Positions 1 to 6,869 of a stretch of 21,444 nt of DNA are shown one piece after another (the stretch's first letter is position 1; the number at the start of each line of letters is the position of its first letter). The notes beneath the pieces are model-generated. The model was not told the DNA's origin and did no database searches. It saw only the letters and a list, made by a program, of their open reading frames with translations. Origin of the DNA: Crocinitomicaceae bacterium (lineage in GTDB: Bacteria > Bacteroidota > Bacteroidia > Flavobacteriales_D > Sanyastnellaceae). The translations under genes were made by a program, and so were the position numbers. The stretch lies in the NCBI GenBank assembly GCA_020848015.1, contig JADLBA010000146.1, positions 1-21,444 on the forward strand, read 5' to 3'.

Positions 1-67
1 CCTCGCCGAACAACTCTTTCACTGCCATTTTCACGGCAGGGTGCAATATTTCCTGAATTCGGATCAT
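1..67 (-). CDS. 5' end of a probable arginyl-tRNA synthetase (partial)
   Basis: Only the first 22 codons lie in the window. Read on the minus strand from an ATG at 65-67 they give MIRIQEILHPAV followed by KMAVKELFGE. The pattern of a short helix, 'ILxPAVxxAVKELFG', resembles the N-terminal additional domain of arginyl-tRNA synthetases, which charge tRNA-Arg in the cytoplasm. The open frame runs off the edge without a stop and a Bacteroidota-type -7 box (85-92) stands upstream, which supports a real start here. It is divergent from the ribBA-like gene. With so few residues the family call is tentative. Confidence 0.4.
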   Translation of the reverse strand, partial: MIRIQEILHPAVKMAVKELFGE

Positions 68-84
68 AGTATTCTTTCGAGGTG

Positions 85-92
85 CAAAGGTA
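85..92 (-). promoter_or_regulatory. -7 promoter box for the leftward gene at the window edge
   Basis: The minus strand reads TACCTTTG, an exact match to the Bacteroidota -7 consensus TAnnTTTG, 17 nt before the ATG at 67. No TTG is seen 19 bp upstream, so the -33 element is weak or absent. Confidence 0.5.
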
Positions 93-150
93 GTCACTGT
101 CGGTAATTTGGCTGATGAACTCCGGTGAACCCGAAATAGTCTGCTCTGTT

Positions 151-158
151 TACCTTTG
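151..158 (+). promoter_or_regulatory. -7 promoter box of the ribBA-like gene, abutting the start codon
   Basis: TACCTTTG matches TAnnTTTG exactly and lies only 4 nt before the ATG at 163. In this phylum the transcript starts a few bases after the box, so the mRNA would be leaderless or nearly so. This decides the start at 163 rather than the upstream in-frame ATG at 115. No -33 TTG is seen at the usual spacing. Confidence 0.6.
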
Positions 159-162
159 CACT

Positions 163-1299
163 ATGATTTCAATATCCGTAAAAAAGCGTTTAGATACAAT
201 CGTAGAAGCCATTGAAGATATAAAAAACGGCAAAATAGTGATTGTGGTGGACGATGAGAATCGAGAGAACGAAGGCGACTTTATCTCTGCAGCTTCTAAT
301 GTCACGCCGGAGGTTATCAACTTCATGAGTAAATATGGACGCGGACTGATATGCGCAGCACTTACTGAAGAGCGTTGCCACGAACTGCAACTCGACATGA
401 TGGTATCACGCAACACCGATCCCAATAAAACAGCGTTTACTATTTCAGTTGACCTGCTGGGACATGGCTGTACCACCGGTATCAGTGCTTACGACAGAGC
501 CAGGACTGTGCAGGCACTGATAGACCCAAAGATATTTCCTGAGGATCTTGGCAGACCAGGACACATATTTCCGCTAAAAGCAAAAAACGGAGGAGTGCTG
601 CGTCGTGCAGGACACACAGAAGCCACAGTAGATCTGGCCCGCTTAGCAGGTTTTGAACCCGCGGGGGTACTTGTCGAAATTATGAACGATGATGGTTCTA
701 TGGCTCGTCTCCCGCAACTGATGGAAATAGCGACAAAATTTGATATGAAAATCATTTCTATCAAAGACCTGATTGCTTACCGGCTCGAAAAGGAGAGTTT
801 AGTTGAAAAAACGGAAGAAGCATTTCTTGATACGCGGTATGGAACATTCAAGGTAGTCGTTTTTCGTCAAAAGATAGAGGACAAGGAACATATTGCACTT
901 GTGAAAGGTACTTGGAACTCCGATGATGTAGTGCCGGTCAGGGTACATTCAAGCAATTTTATCAGCGATATCTTTGGTCTGTCAAAATCCGGTGAAAGAG
1001 AATCAGATGCTCTGCACAAGGCAATGCAAATAGTAGCTGACGAGGGGCACGGAGTGATTGTTTACATGAACCACCTGCAAAAAGACCGTACCCTCACTGA
1101 TGAATTGAACGAGTTGCGCCCCGATCGGGATGAAAAAAAACAGACCGTTACAGATGCCCGCGACTATGGAATCGGAGCACAGATTCTGAGAGAACTTGGT
1201 GTCAAAAAAATGAGTTTGCTGACCAATCACCCCACCAAGCGTACCGGTATTATCAGCTATGGGCTTGAAATTATTGAAAACCGCAGCCTCGATAATTAA
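163..1299 (+). CDS. ribBA: RibBA-type protein: intact DHBP synthase, degenerate GTP cyclohydrolase II half
   Basis: Riboflavin biosynthesis, cytoplasmic, 378 aa. Residues 1-205 are a complete 3,4-dihydroxy-2-butanone-4-phosphate synthase (RibB): acidic metal site DDENRENEGD (30-39), GHGCTTGISAYDRA (100-113), GRPGHIFPL (130-138) and GGVLRRAGHTEATVDL (143-158). Residues 224-370 align with GTP cyclohydrolase II (RibA) by order and flanking motifs: VRVHSS (259-264), DARDYGIGAQ (331-340), LGVKKMSLLTNHPTKR (345-360). However, the three zinc cysteines of the family (C54, C65, C67 in E. coli RibA) are absent; the stretch reads HSSNFISDIFG and then non-cysteine residues. The RQEGRGIGL loop and the following helix with the conserved Tyr are replaced by a shorter charged segment (about 303-330). 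The first half should work; the second probably does not hydrolyse GTP, so a separate ribA would be needed. The start at 163 is chosen because the promoter box abuts it. Confidence 0.9.
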   Translation: MISISVKKRLDTIVEAIEDIKNGKIVIVVDDENRENEGDFISAASNVTPEVINFMSKYGRGLICAALTEERCHELQLDMMVSRNTDPNKTAFTISVDLLGHGCTTGISAYDRARTVQALIDPKIFPEDLGRPGHIFPLKAKNGGVLRRAGHTEATVDLARLAGFEPAGVLVEIMNDDGSMARLPQLMEIATKFDMKIISIKDLIAYRLEKESLVEKTEEAFLDTRYGTFKVVVFRQKIEDKEHIALVKGTWNSDDVVPVRVHSSNFISDIFGLSKSGERESDALHKAMQIVADEGHGVIVYMNHLQKDRTLTDELNELRPDRDEKKQTVTDARDYGIGAQILRELGVKKMSLLTNHPTKRTGIISYGLEIIENRSLDN

Positions 1300-1356
1300 T
1301 TCCGAATCCTTTGAATTTTAGTCTCATCTACACAAAGCCAGTAGATCATCCGGGAA

Positions 1357-1377
1357 AATTGATTATATGAATCAATT
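1357..1377. repeat. Small perfect inverted repeat downstream of ribBA
   Basis: AATTGATT (1357-1364) and AATCAATT (1370-1377) flank a 5-nt spacer. No T-tract follows on either strand, so it is not a convincing terminator; it may be a weak hairpin or a chance AT-rich dyad. Confidence 0.3.
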
Positions 1378-1392
1378 GCACCCACAGCTCAC

Positions 1393-1422
1393 AAAAAAAG
1401 CCGTCACTCTTTCGGTAACGGC
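1393..1422 (-). terminator. Rho-independent terminator of rpmE2
   Basis: On the minus strand an 8-bp stem with one A-C mismatch (GCCGTTAC / GTGACGGC, 1415-1422 with 1400-1407) encloses a 7-nt loop and is followed by seven T (1399-1393). It lies about 40 nt after the rpmE2 stop. On the plus strand only a weak T-run follows, so it may serve ribBA poorly. Confidence 0.75.
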
Positions 1423-1461
1423 CTTTCTGAATGTCCTAAAATGGAATATAAGCCTTGTTGT

Positions 1462-1719
1462 TTACTTCTTAGAAAATTTTGCGTAGCGATTCTTGAACTT
1501 GTCAATACGTCCTGCTGTATCCACCAACTGCATTTTCCCGGTAAAGAAGGGATGAGATGTGTGCGAAATCTCCAACTTCAGCAGTGGGTATTCGTTTCCG
1601 TCTTCCCATTTGATGGTTTCTTTTGCAGGGGCAGTTGATTTGCCGAGAAAAGCATATTCATTCGACATATCCTTAAAAACTACGAAGCGGTAGTTTTCCG
1701 GGTGTATTCCTTCTTTCAT
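1462..1719 (-). CDS. rpmE2: 50S ribosomal protein L31 type B
   Basis: Protein of the large ribosomal subunit, 85 aa, the usual length. It opens with MKEGIHPENYRFVVFKD, and has the type-B core ISHTSHPFFTGKMQLVDTAGR (residues about 51-71, of which HPFFTGK is the hallmark) and a basic tail RIDKFKNRYAKF. The zinc-binding cysteines of type A L31 are absent, as expected for a zinc-independent type B protein. It is a single-gene unit with its own consensus promoter (1749-1778) and terminator (1393-1422). The ATG at 1719 has no clear Shine-Dalgarno, normal for Bacteroidota. Confidence 0.97.
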   Translation of the reverse strand: MKEGIHPENYRFVVFKDMSNEYAFLGKSTAPAKETIKWEDGNEYPLLKLEISHTSHPFFTGKMQLVDTAGRIDKFKNRYAKFSKK

Positions 1720-1748
1720 GATTGATGACTTTTAAATATTGCGGGCGG

Positions 1749-1778
1749 CAAATATACAATTTTCTTCTTTCAATACAA
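1749..1778 (-). promoter_or_regulatory. Consensus Bacteroidota promoter of rpmE2
   Basis: On the minus strand TTG (1778-1776), exactly 19 bp, then TATATTTG (1756-1749). Both the -33 and -7 elements and their spacing match the phylum consensus. The predicted leader is about 25 nt. Confidence 0.8.
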
Positions 1779-1809
1779 CCAAAACCGAATATTGTCCGAA
1801 AGCCCGCTA

Positions 1810-2511
1810 TTATTCCTTCAGGGCTTCCCGTATCAGCACTTCAATAATTGGAGACATCACTTCGTAGCCTGCTTTCACCGGATGTACCCCATCGTCGGTA
1901 AATTTTTTGCTCAGTCCGTTGCGCTCATCGGCCAGAGGGGTATGAAAATCAGCGTACAAATGCCCTTTTTCTCCTGCATAATTTCGTATCCATTCATTAA
2001 CCTGAACAATCTTCCCGGCTGGTTCTCTGCCAGGCTCCCATGGATAGTCGAAAGCAGGAAGCAAAGAACAGAGAATGACCTTTATACCATTAGCAGTAGC
2101 GAGTTCAGCCATCGAGGCTATGTTCTCCTCTATCAGTTGCAAAACCATCGGGTCGCAATTTCCCGCAATATCATTGGTACCGGCTAAGATCACCACTACT
2201 TCCGGCAGCAGATTGATCACATCTTGCCGGAAGCGCAGCAGCATTTCGGGGGTGCGCTGACCGCTGATTCCACGATTGATAAATGGTCTTCCATTAAAAA
2301 AAGACGGATATTCTTTACTCCAACCTTCGGTAATAGAATTTCCCATAAAAACCACTCTATTTTCACCCATCACAGGAGGTCCCAGTTTTTCATTTTCTAA
2401 ACGGTACCGGGCGAGATTTGGAAAGTCATCTGCCATCCAATCCTCCTGTCCATTGGCTATATGCGTAAACATAGAAAAAACAATCAGGAAAAGTGAAAGT
2501 CGGAGGTGCAT
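1810..2511 (-). CDS. Secreted SGNH/GDSL-type esterase
   Basis: Predicted periplasmic or secreted SGNH-fold hydrolase, 233 aa. An N-terminal signal peptide (residues 1 to about 21, ending HIANGQ) precedes the four catalytic blocks: block I VVFMGNSITEGW with nucleophile Ser59, block II Gly84 in GISGQ, block III GTND with Asn113, and block V DDGVHP with Asp207 and His210. All catalytic residues are present and length is normal. Members of this family deacylate carbohydrates or lipids, often acting on acetylated polysaccharides in Bacteroidota; the substrate here cannot be read from sequence. It lies upstream of rpmE2 on the same strand but rpmE2 has its own promoter. The upstream spacer carries an unusual inverted repeat (2528-2611). 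Confidence 0.9.
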   Translation of the reverse strand: MHLRLSLFLIVFSMFTHIANGQEDWMADDFPNLARYRLENEKLGPPVMGENRVVFMGNSITEGWSKEYPSFFNGRPFINRGISGQRTPEMLLRFRQDVINLLPEVVVILAGTNDIAGNCDPMVLQLIEENIASMAELATANGIKVILCSLLPAFDYPWEPGREPAGKIVQVNEWIRNYAGEKGHLYADFHTPLADERNGLSKKFTDDGVHPVKAGYEVMSPIIEVLIREALKE

Positions 2512-2527
2512 ACAATTGATTGATCCG

Positions 2528-2611
2528 TTTTTTTTGCCGGTAAATTTACTGCGAGAGAGCTACCTATATTTTGTAATGCGAGAATATTAATCTGTTGACC
2601 GGCAAAAAAAA
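2528..2611. repeat. Perfect 14-bp inverted repeat in the SGNH/DUF6702 divergent spacer
   Basis: TTTTTTTTGCCGGT (2528-2541) and its exact reverse complement ACCGGCAAAAAAAA (2598-2611) flank 56 bp. Inside are two direct copies of TGCGAGA (2550-2556 and 2577-2583) 27 bp apart. The element lies between divergent genes, next to the SGNH start codon. It could be a paired operator or a small invertible segment; the sequence alone does not decide. Confidence 0.65.
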
Positions 2612-2701
2612 TTCTTGGCTCAGTTGAAACTATCGCTTACCGGATTTTTTTCTGATTCAAGTGCCACAGAGACTGCTGATCCGAACATAGGCGGCAGCAG
2701 T

Positions 2702-2709
2702 TACCTTTG
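2702..2709 (+). promoter_or_regulatory. -7 promoter box of the DUF6702-nth operon
   Basis: TACCTTTG, an exact TAnnTTTG match, 17 nt before the GTG at 2727. No -33 TTG at 19 bp. Confidence 0.5.
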
Positions 2710-2726
2710 TACCGAGATTATCTTTC

Positions 2727-3218
2727 GTGAAAAAGGAAATACTATTTCTGCTACTGCTCCCGCTGATGTGGGCCGCTACACACAAATTTTACGTGAGCAA
2801 TACTATTGTCGAATGGAATACCCGTACCAATAATGTAGAGATCACGTGCAAAATGTTTACCGACGATTTTGAGCGGGCGCTGATGAAAAATACCAATACA
2901 CCACTGAAACTGGGCGATGAAGCGGAACTACCCGGTACAAATGAGAAAGTGGTAGAATACATCACTGAACATTTTAAGCTGCAGATGGACGATAGGCCGG
3001 TAATGCTATCTTATATTGGCAAAGAAACCGAAGCCGATCTTACATACATCTATTTCGAATTTACTCCTCCCCCGTCATGGAACGTAATTTCCATTGAAAA
3101 CACACTGTTATTCGATCTTTTCCCCGAACAAAAAAACATAGTGGATCTACGCACTCCAACTTGGTCGAAGTCACTTTTTCTCACAAAAGAAAAATCAAAA
3201 GAAATACTGTCGAGGTAA
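2727..3218 (+). CDS. DUF6702 family secreted protein
   Basis: Protein of unknown function found widely in Bacteroidota, 163 aa. A hydrophobic leader (MKKEILFLLLLPLMWAA) is followed at once by the family opening THKFYVSNTIVEWN. Further family features are ITCKMFTDDFERAL, a central LSYIGKE, and the C-terminal part with IENTLLFDLFPEQKNIVDL and SLFLTKE. The start is a GTG at 2727 because it gives a complete signal peptide and lies 17 nt after a promoter box; the next in-frame ATG would cut the leader. It is probably periplasmic. It forms an operon with nth (2 nt between stop and start), a pairing whose meaning is unclear. The family call is from remembered motifs. Confidence 0.8.
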   Translation: MKKEILFLLLLPLMWAATHKFYVSNTIVEWNTRTNNVEITCKMFTDDFERALMKNTNTPLKLGDEAELPGTNEKVVEYITEHFKLQMDDRPVMLSYIGKETEADLTYIYFEFTPPPSWNVISIENTLLFDLFPEQKNIVDLRTPTWSKSLFLTKEKSKEILSR

Positions 3219-3220
3219 AA

Positions 3221-3841
3221 ATGAAAAAAGTAGAGAAGGCAGCTTATATTATGAATGAGTTGGAAAAATTATTCCCAGAAACTCCCATTCCGCTGGATCA
3301 TTCAGACGCATACACACTATTAATAGCCGTATTACTAAGCGCTCAATGTACCGATGTGAGAGTAAATCAGATTACTCCAGCGCTTTTCAGGCTGGCGGGC
3401 AATCCTTTTGATATGGTTAAACTTTCGGTACAGGAAATTGAATCACTCATCCGCCCTTGCGGGCTTTCCCCGTCAAAAAGTAAAAATATTTACGCACTTT
3501 CGAAGATACTGATTGAAAAGCATAACGGTGAGGTTCCGCAAACATTTGAGGAGTTGGAAGCACTTCCCGGAGTGGGCCACAAAACAGCCAGCGTGGTGAT
3601 GTCACAGGCTTTTGGAGTACCTGCCTTTCCAGTGGACACACACATTCACCGGATGATGACAAAATGGAAACTCACCAATGGGAAAAATGTAGAACAAACC
3701 GAGCGGGATGCAAAAAAACTTTTTCCCAAACAGAGTTGGAACAAATTGCATCTCCGGATTATTTTTTACGGGCGTAAATATTCACCCGCGAGGGGCGATT
3801 TGTCAAAAGATTATATCACGGAAGCTATAAGATCAATGTGA
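3221..3841 (+). CDS. nth: Endonuclease III without the 4Fe-4S cluster
   Basis: DNA glycosylase/AP lyase of base-excision repair that removes oxidised pyrimidines, 206 aa. The helix-hairpin-helix LPGVGHKTASVV carries the catalytic Lys121, and FPVDTHIHRM the catalytic Asp139, at almost the same positions as Lys120 and Asp138 in E. coli. Upstream LLIAVLLSAQCTD matches the family. The C-terminal C-X6-C-X2-C-X5-C cluster is missing: after IIFYGRKYSPARGD the protein ends within 16 residues without a cysteine. I recall the same ending in other Bacteroidota, so this is probably a lineage trait rather than damage. I start at ATG 3221, 2 nt after the DUF6702 stop with an AGG just upstream; an earlier start would overlap that gene and add non-family residues. 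Confidence 0.92.
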   Translation: MKKVEKAAYIMNELEKLFPETPIPLDHSDAYTLLIAVLLSAQCTDVRVNQITPALFRLAGNPFDMVKLSVQEIESLIRPCGLSPSKSKNIYALSKILIEKHNGEVPQTFEELEALPGVGHKTASVVMSQAFGVPAFPVDTHIHRMMTKWKLTNGKNVEQTERDAKKLFPKQSWNKLHLRIIFYGRKYSPARGDLSKDYITEAIRSM

Positions 3842-3897
3842 GTGTAAGAAAGGTCATTTTCATTTCCGTTTTCACACCCACACCCACGCTTCTCTTA

Positions 3898-4716
3898 CTA
3901 CTCAGCAGGTAATAATTTTTCTACTACCGCATGAGTCACACCGGTAGAGCTAAACCCTCCATCATGATAGAGATTTTGCATGGTTACATACCTCGTAAGA
4001 TCGCTGAAAAGTGCCACACAATAATCGGCGCATGCTCCGGCATCGGCATTGCCAAGCGGTGACATTTTTTCAGCATAGCTGATGAAACCGTCAAAACCTT
4101 TTACTCCGCTTCCAGCGGTGGTAACAGTGGGAGACTGGCTAATGGTATTGATCCGCACATGCTTTGCAGATCCATAGTGATACCCAAAGCTGCGCGCAAT
4201 ACTTTCGAGCAATGCCTTTGCATCGGCCATATCATTGTAATTAGGAAAAGTACGCTGTGCTGCGATATATGTCAGTGCTACCACCGAACCCCAGTCGTTG
4301 ATAGCATCTTTTTTCCAAGCCGTACTCAACATACGATGAAGGCTCATAGCGCTCACATCGAGCGTCTGCTTATACCACTCATAGTTCAGATCAGTATAGT
4401 GGCGGCCTTTTCGAACGTTTGGCGACATACCGATGCTGTGCAGCACAAAATCTACTTTGCTGCCAAAATGTTCGAGTGATCGGGTGAATAGATTATCAAA
4501 ATCCTGCTCGCTAGTAGCATCTGCTTCCATCACGGGTGCGTTGATCCTTGAGGCAAGTTGATTGATCTCACCCATTCGCATCGCGATAGGTGCATTCGTA
4601 AGAATGATCTCTGCCCCTTGCTCATGAGCCTTTTCGGCCACCTTCCAGGCAATGGACATACTGTTGAGAGCTCCTGAAATAATTCCTTTTTTTCCTTTCA
4701 GCAGATTATTCGACAT
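3898..4716 (-). CDS. fabI: Enoyl-[acyl-carrier-protein] reductase (NADH), FabI
   Basis: Last reductive step of each fatty-acid elongation cycle (type II FAS), cytoplasmic, 272 aa. The N-terminal cofactor region IISGALNSMSIAWKVA (12-27) is the FabI variant of the glycine-rich loop. SIGMSPNVRKG (94-104) lines the nucleotide site. The active site is complete: Tyr150 in ALTYIAAQR and Tyr160-X6-Lys167 in PNYNDMADAK, matching Y146, Y156 and K163 of E. coli. The C-terminus YHDGGFSSTGV is typical. Convergent with nth, 56 nt apart. This is the class of enzyme inhibited by triclosan; whether this one is sensitive is not known. Confidence 0.95.
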   Translation of the reverse strand: MSNNLLKGKKGIISGALNSMSIAWKVAEKAHEQGAEIILTNAPIAMRMGEINQLASRINAPVMEADATSEQDFDNLFTRSLEHFGSKVDFVLHSIGMSPNVRKGRHYTDLNYEWYKQTLDVSAMSLHRMLSTAWKKDAINDWGSVVALTYIAAQRTFPNYNDMADAKALLESIARSFGYHYGSAKHVRINTISQSPTVTTAGSGVKGFDGFISYAEKMSPLGNADAGACADYCVALFSDLTRYVTMQNLYHDGGFSSTGVTHAVVEKLLPAE

Positions 4717-4738
4717 AAAAATGGTTTTGATTCAACGG

Positions 4739-4768
4739 CAAACTTAAGCGGACTTATAGTAAATTCAG
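4739..4768 (-). promoter_or_regulatory. Probable promoter of fabI
   Basis: On the minus strand TAAGTTTG (4746-4739) fits TAnnTTTG, with CTG (4768-4766) exactly 19 bp upstream in place of TTG. It lies 22 nt before the fabI ATG. Confidence 0.55.
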
Positions 4769-5764
4769 CTATTTGTATTTTATTGCTTTTGACCAACGTG
4801 CGCTGGGCTTTTCGATAACCCAGTAAAATAATTTAGCAAAAAGTACACTGGACACAACGATACCGGCGAGCAGCAGGTATTTCTGCCAGACGGTAGTAGA
4901 GTACGGACTAATAAAGTAGCCAAAAATCGAAATGAAGATAAAATGTGTCAGGTAAAATGAATAGGATATATCTCCCAGCTTGTCAAAAATTTTGATTTTC
5001 CGCTTCAGGAAAAGCAACACCACTACGGTGCCGATAGAGACCATCGCAATTCTTGGCGGAACAGTCTCAAAGGCAATTACAGAGGCTAACATTATCCAAA
5101 TGAGAAATTCGATCCAGCCGATTCTTTGCTTAGCATACCAGAACAATGCAATCCCCATCGTGAAAACCGGTGCATGAAAAAAGATAGCATCCTTTACAAA
5201 TTCATGCACCTGTGAAATAAATACATTCAAAAAGCAAAGACAAAAAAAGGCCAAAAGTACCAGCCTGCGTATCCAATCATTTTTATGTATCAGCAGTGGA
5301 AAGAGCAGTGCAATAGCAATATAGAACTGGAACTGAACGGGCAAAAACCAAAATACATCCAGAATCCAATGCTCTCCAAACCAAGGCGCGAGATAAGTGA
5401 TATTAAAAATGAAATTTTTAATCACCGGCCATGAATACAGTACGTGGGGCTGCCACCAGTTCATATAGACAAGAAAACACAGCGCGGCAAGAATGAAAGG
5501 CGGATGCAGGCGCAGCAGTCTTTTCAGCAAAAAACCACCAGTATCTGACCATTTAAAAGAAGAGTGCTCCATAGACCACGGAAGTACCAGCGCACTGATC
5601 ACATAAAAAACATACACTCCCTCCTGCCCCCAGAACAGTATATCATAAAGAAAAGGCTGGCTTTCTTTGATGAGATAAGCCGCATGATAAAGGCAGACCA
5701 TCAGTGCAGCGAAACCGCGAAGAGCATTAACAGAATTCAGAATAGAGGAACGATCAGTAGCCAT
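4769..5764 (-). CDS. Acyltransferase family 3 (OafA/YrhL-like) integral membrane protein
   Basis: Multi-pass inner-membrane acyltransferase of about 331 aa, of the family that transfers acetyl or other acyl groups to surface sugars. The hallmark R-x10-H lies at the start of the first helix in ALRGFAALMVCLYH. It is followed by GQEGVYVFYVISAL (the GxxxVxxFFxISG-like segment) and KRLLRLHPPF on the cytoplasmic side. About ten hydrophobic segments follow, and the protein ends with a basic tail. I start at ATG 5764, which puts the RGF motif near residue 16; a TTG 30 nt upstream is in frame but adds nothing family-like. It is transcribed alone from a strong promoter. The acceptor is unknown, with no polysaccharide genes next to it. 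Confidence 0.88.
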   Translation of the reverse strand: MATDRSSILNSVNALRGFAALMVCLYHAAYLIKESQPFLYDILFWGQEGVYVFYVISALVLPWSMEHSSFKWSDTGGFLLKRLLRLHPPFILAALCFLVYMNWWQPHVLYSWPVIKNFIFNITYLAPWFGEHWILDVFWFLPVQFQFYIAIALLFPLLIHKNDWIRRLVLLAFFCLCFLNVFISQVHEFVKDAIFFHAPVFTMGIALFWYAKQRIGWIEFLIWIMLASVIAFETVPPRIAMVSIGTVVVLLFLKRKIKIFDKLGDISYSFYLTHFIFISIFGYFISPYSTTVWQKYLLLAGIVVSSVLFAKLFYWVIEKPSARWSKAIKYK

Positions 5765-5838
5765 AGGGTAAAGGTTTTGTGGCCGTCCGGGCAAATCATA
5801 CCCACTAGTTCAGATGACGGTGATGCACCGGACAGCGG

Positions 5839-5868
5839 CGAAGATAACGAAGCCGGATAAAAATACAA
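5839..5868 (-). promoter_or_regulatory. Consensus promoter of the acyltransferase gene
   Basis: Minus strand: TTG (5868-5866), 19 bp, TATCTTCG (5846-5839). The -7 box has one deviation (TTCG for TTTG), the same variant as at rpsA. The predicted 5' leader is about 70 nt. Confidence 0.7.
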
Positions 5869-5895
5869 GTTCTATGATGATCAATCTGTCTGCAC

Positions 5896-5907
5896 TCTGT
5901 TAACAGA
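5896..5907. other. 12-bp perfect palindrome upstream of the acyltransferase promoter
   Basis: TCTGTTAACAGA is fully self-complementary and lies about 30 bp upstream of the -33 element. It could bind a dimeric regulator. No second copy was seen. Confidence 0.3.
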
Positions 5908-6041
5908 CGGAAACCTCTCTGTTAGTGGCTCTTTAATAAAGTTCGTATTGAAAATCGTCGGGTCTGCTATTCCCCGTTTCGCAGCCCCAATATACCACTG
6001 GCAATCTAATTAATCTCCGCTGCTCGCTACTTTTTCTGTTT

Positions 6042-6851
6042 CTATGCAAGCAGTTCTTTCTCAATGACTCCCTTTTTCCAGATCACAGTGTGGCAGCGTT
6101 TATCCATCGCAACATAAATACAGGAGAATAAAAATCCACAGCGGAAAATTCCCTCGGGTATCCCCACCATAAAAGATAGAATCACTACGAACACCAACCA
6201 TAAACTTCCGAATATGGCAAGAGGGCGAGAGAAAATTCCCAGTATGATCAGTAAGCCAAAAGCAGTATCGGAAAATCCGCTGTAATAAACAATGTTGTTT
6301 GCAATATTTTCTGAAAAAAATTGCTGTGCGAGTTCAATGTGTGCTCCTTTCAGACCAAAAAAGCCGATGGAAGCTAAGCCATGTGCAAGAAAAGCAAAGC
6401 CAATTCCTATCCTGAGAAGCCCAAATATTTTATTTCTGTTATTATAAAATATCCAAAGAAAAATAACATAAAAAATCCATGCAAAACGCCGGAACGATTC
6501 GGCAAAACCGAAAATAGAGTCGGTTTTCGCATAATAATACAGGCAACCAACCACCGCAACCGTAATGAGATAGATCAGAGCAAACGATAAGAATATCCTT
6601 GGCAATATACCGAGGATGATTCCTGCGGCCAGCAAAATGTCCCACCAGCCAATCAGCGTCAACGCTGTTTCCACATTCCATTGAAAAAAGTTGACTGACT
6701 CGAAAATCCGGTGATGCAGTTCATACCCCGGAGCACTCAGATGAAGGGATGCGAAGCCGTGCCCCAAAAAAGTTAAGAATAAAATACATCTGAAATACAG
6801 CGTAGTATTTCCAACAGCAGCCGAATGGATAGAGCGAAACATTTCATTCAT
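6042..6851 (-). CDS. DoxX-like integral membrane protein with internal duplication
   Basis: Hydrophobic multi-pass protein of 269 aa with about eight membrane segments. Two halves repeat: FRCILFLTFLGHGFASL near residue 20 and LLRIGIGFAFLAHGLASIG near residue 145, each starting with an Arg, then a G/AHG and a following 'AS' in the first helix, which is the DoxX-family pattern. Single DoxX proteins are about 130-150 aa, so this appears to be a fused pair. Function is not established; DoxX-type proteins have been tied to quinone or thiol redox systems. It is last in the operon, 18 nt after the barrel gene, which suggests a shared membrane task. Several charged loops lie between helices. Family assignment is moderate. 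Confidence 0.65.
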   Translation of the reverse strand: MNEMFRSIHSAAVGNTTLYFRCILFLTFLGHGFASLHLSAPGYELHHRIFESVNFFQWNVETALTLIGWWDILLAAGIILGILPRIFLSFALIYLITVAVVGCLYYYAKTDSIFGFAESFRRFAWIFYVIFLWIFYNNRNKIFGLLRIGIGFAFLAHGLASIGFFGLKGAHIELAQQFFSENIANNIVYYSGFSDTAFGLLIILGIFSRPLAIFGSLWLVFVVILSFMVGIPEGIFRCGFLFSCIYVAMDKRCHTVIWKKGVIEKELLA

Positions 6852-6869
6852 AATCGTATTTTTTTACAG

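Noticed and set aside
115..162. Sixteen-residue N-terminal extension of the ribBA-like protein from ATG 115
   Set aside because: It would span the promoter box at 151-158 and adds no family residues; ATG 163 gives the normal RibB start.
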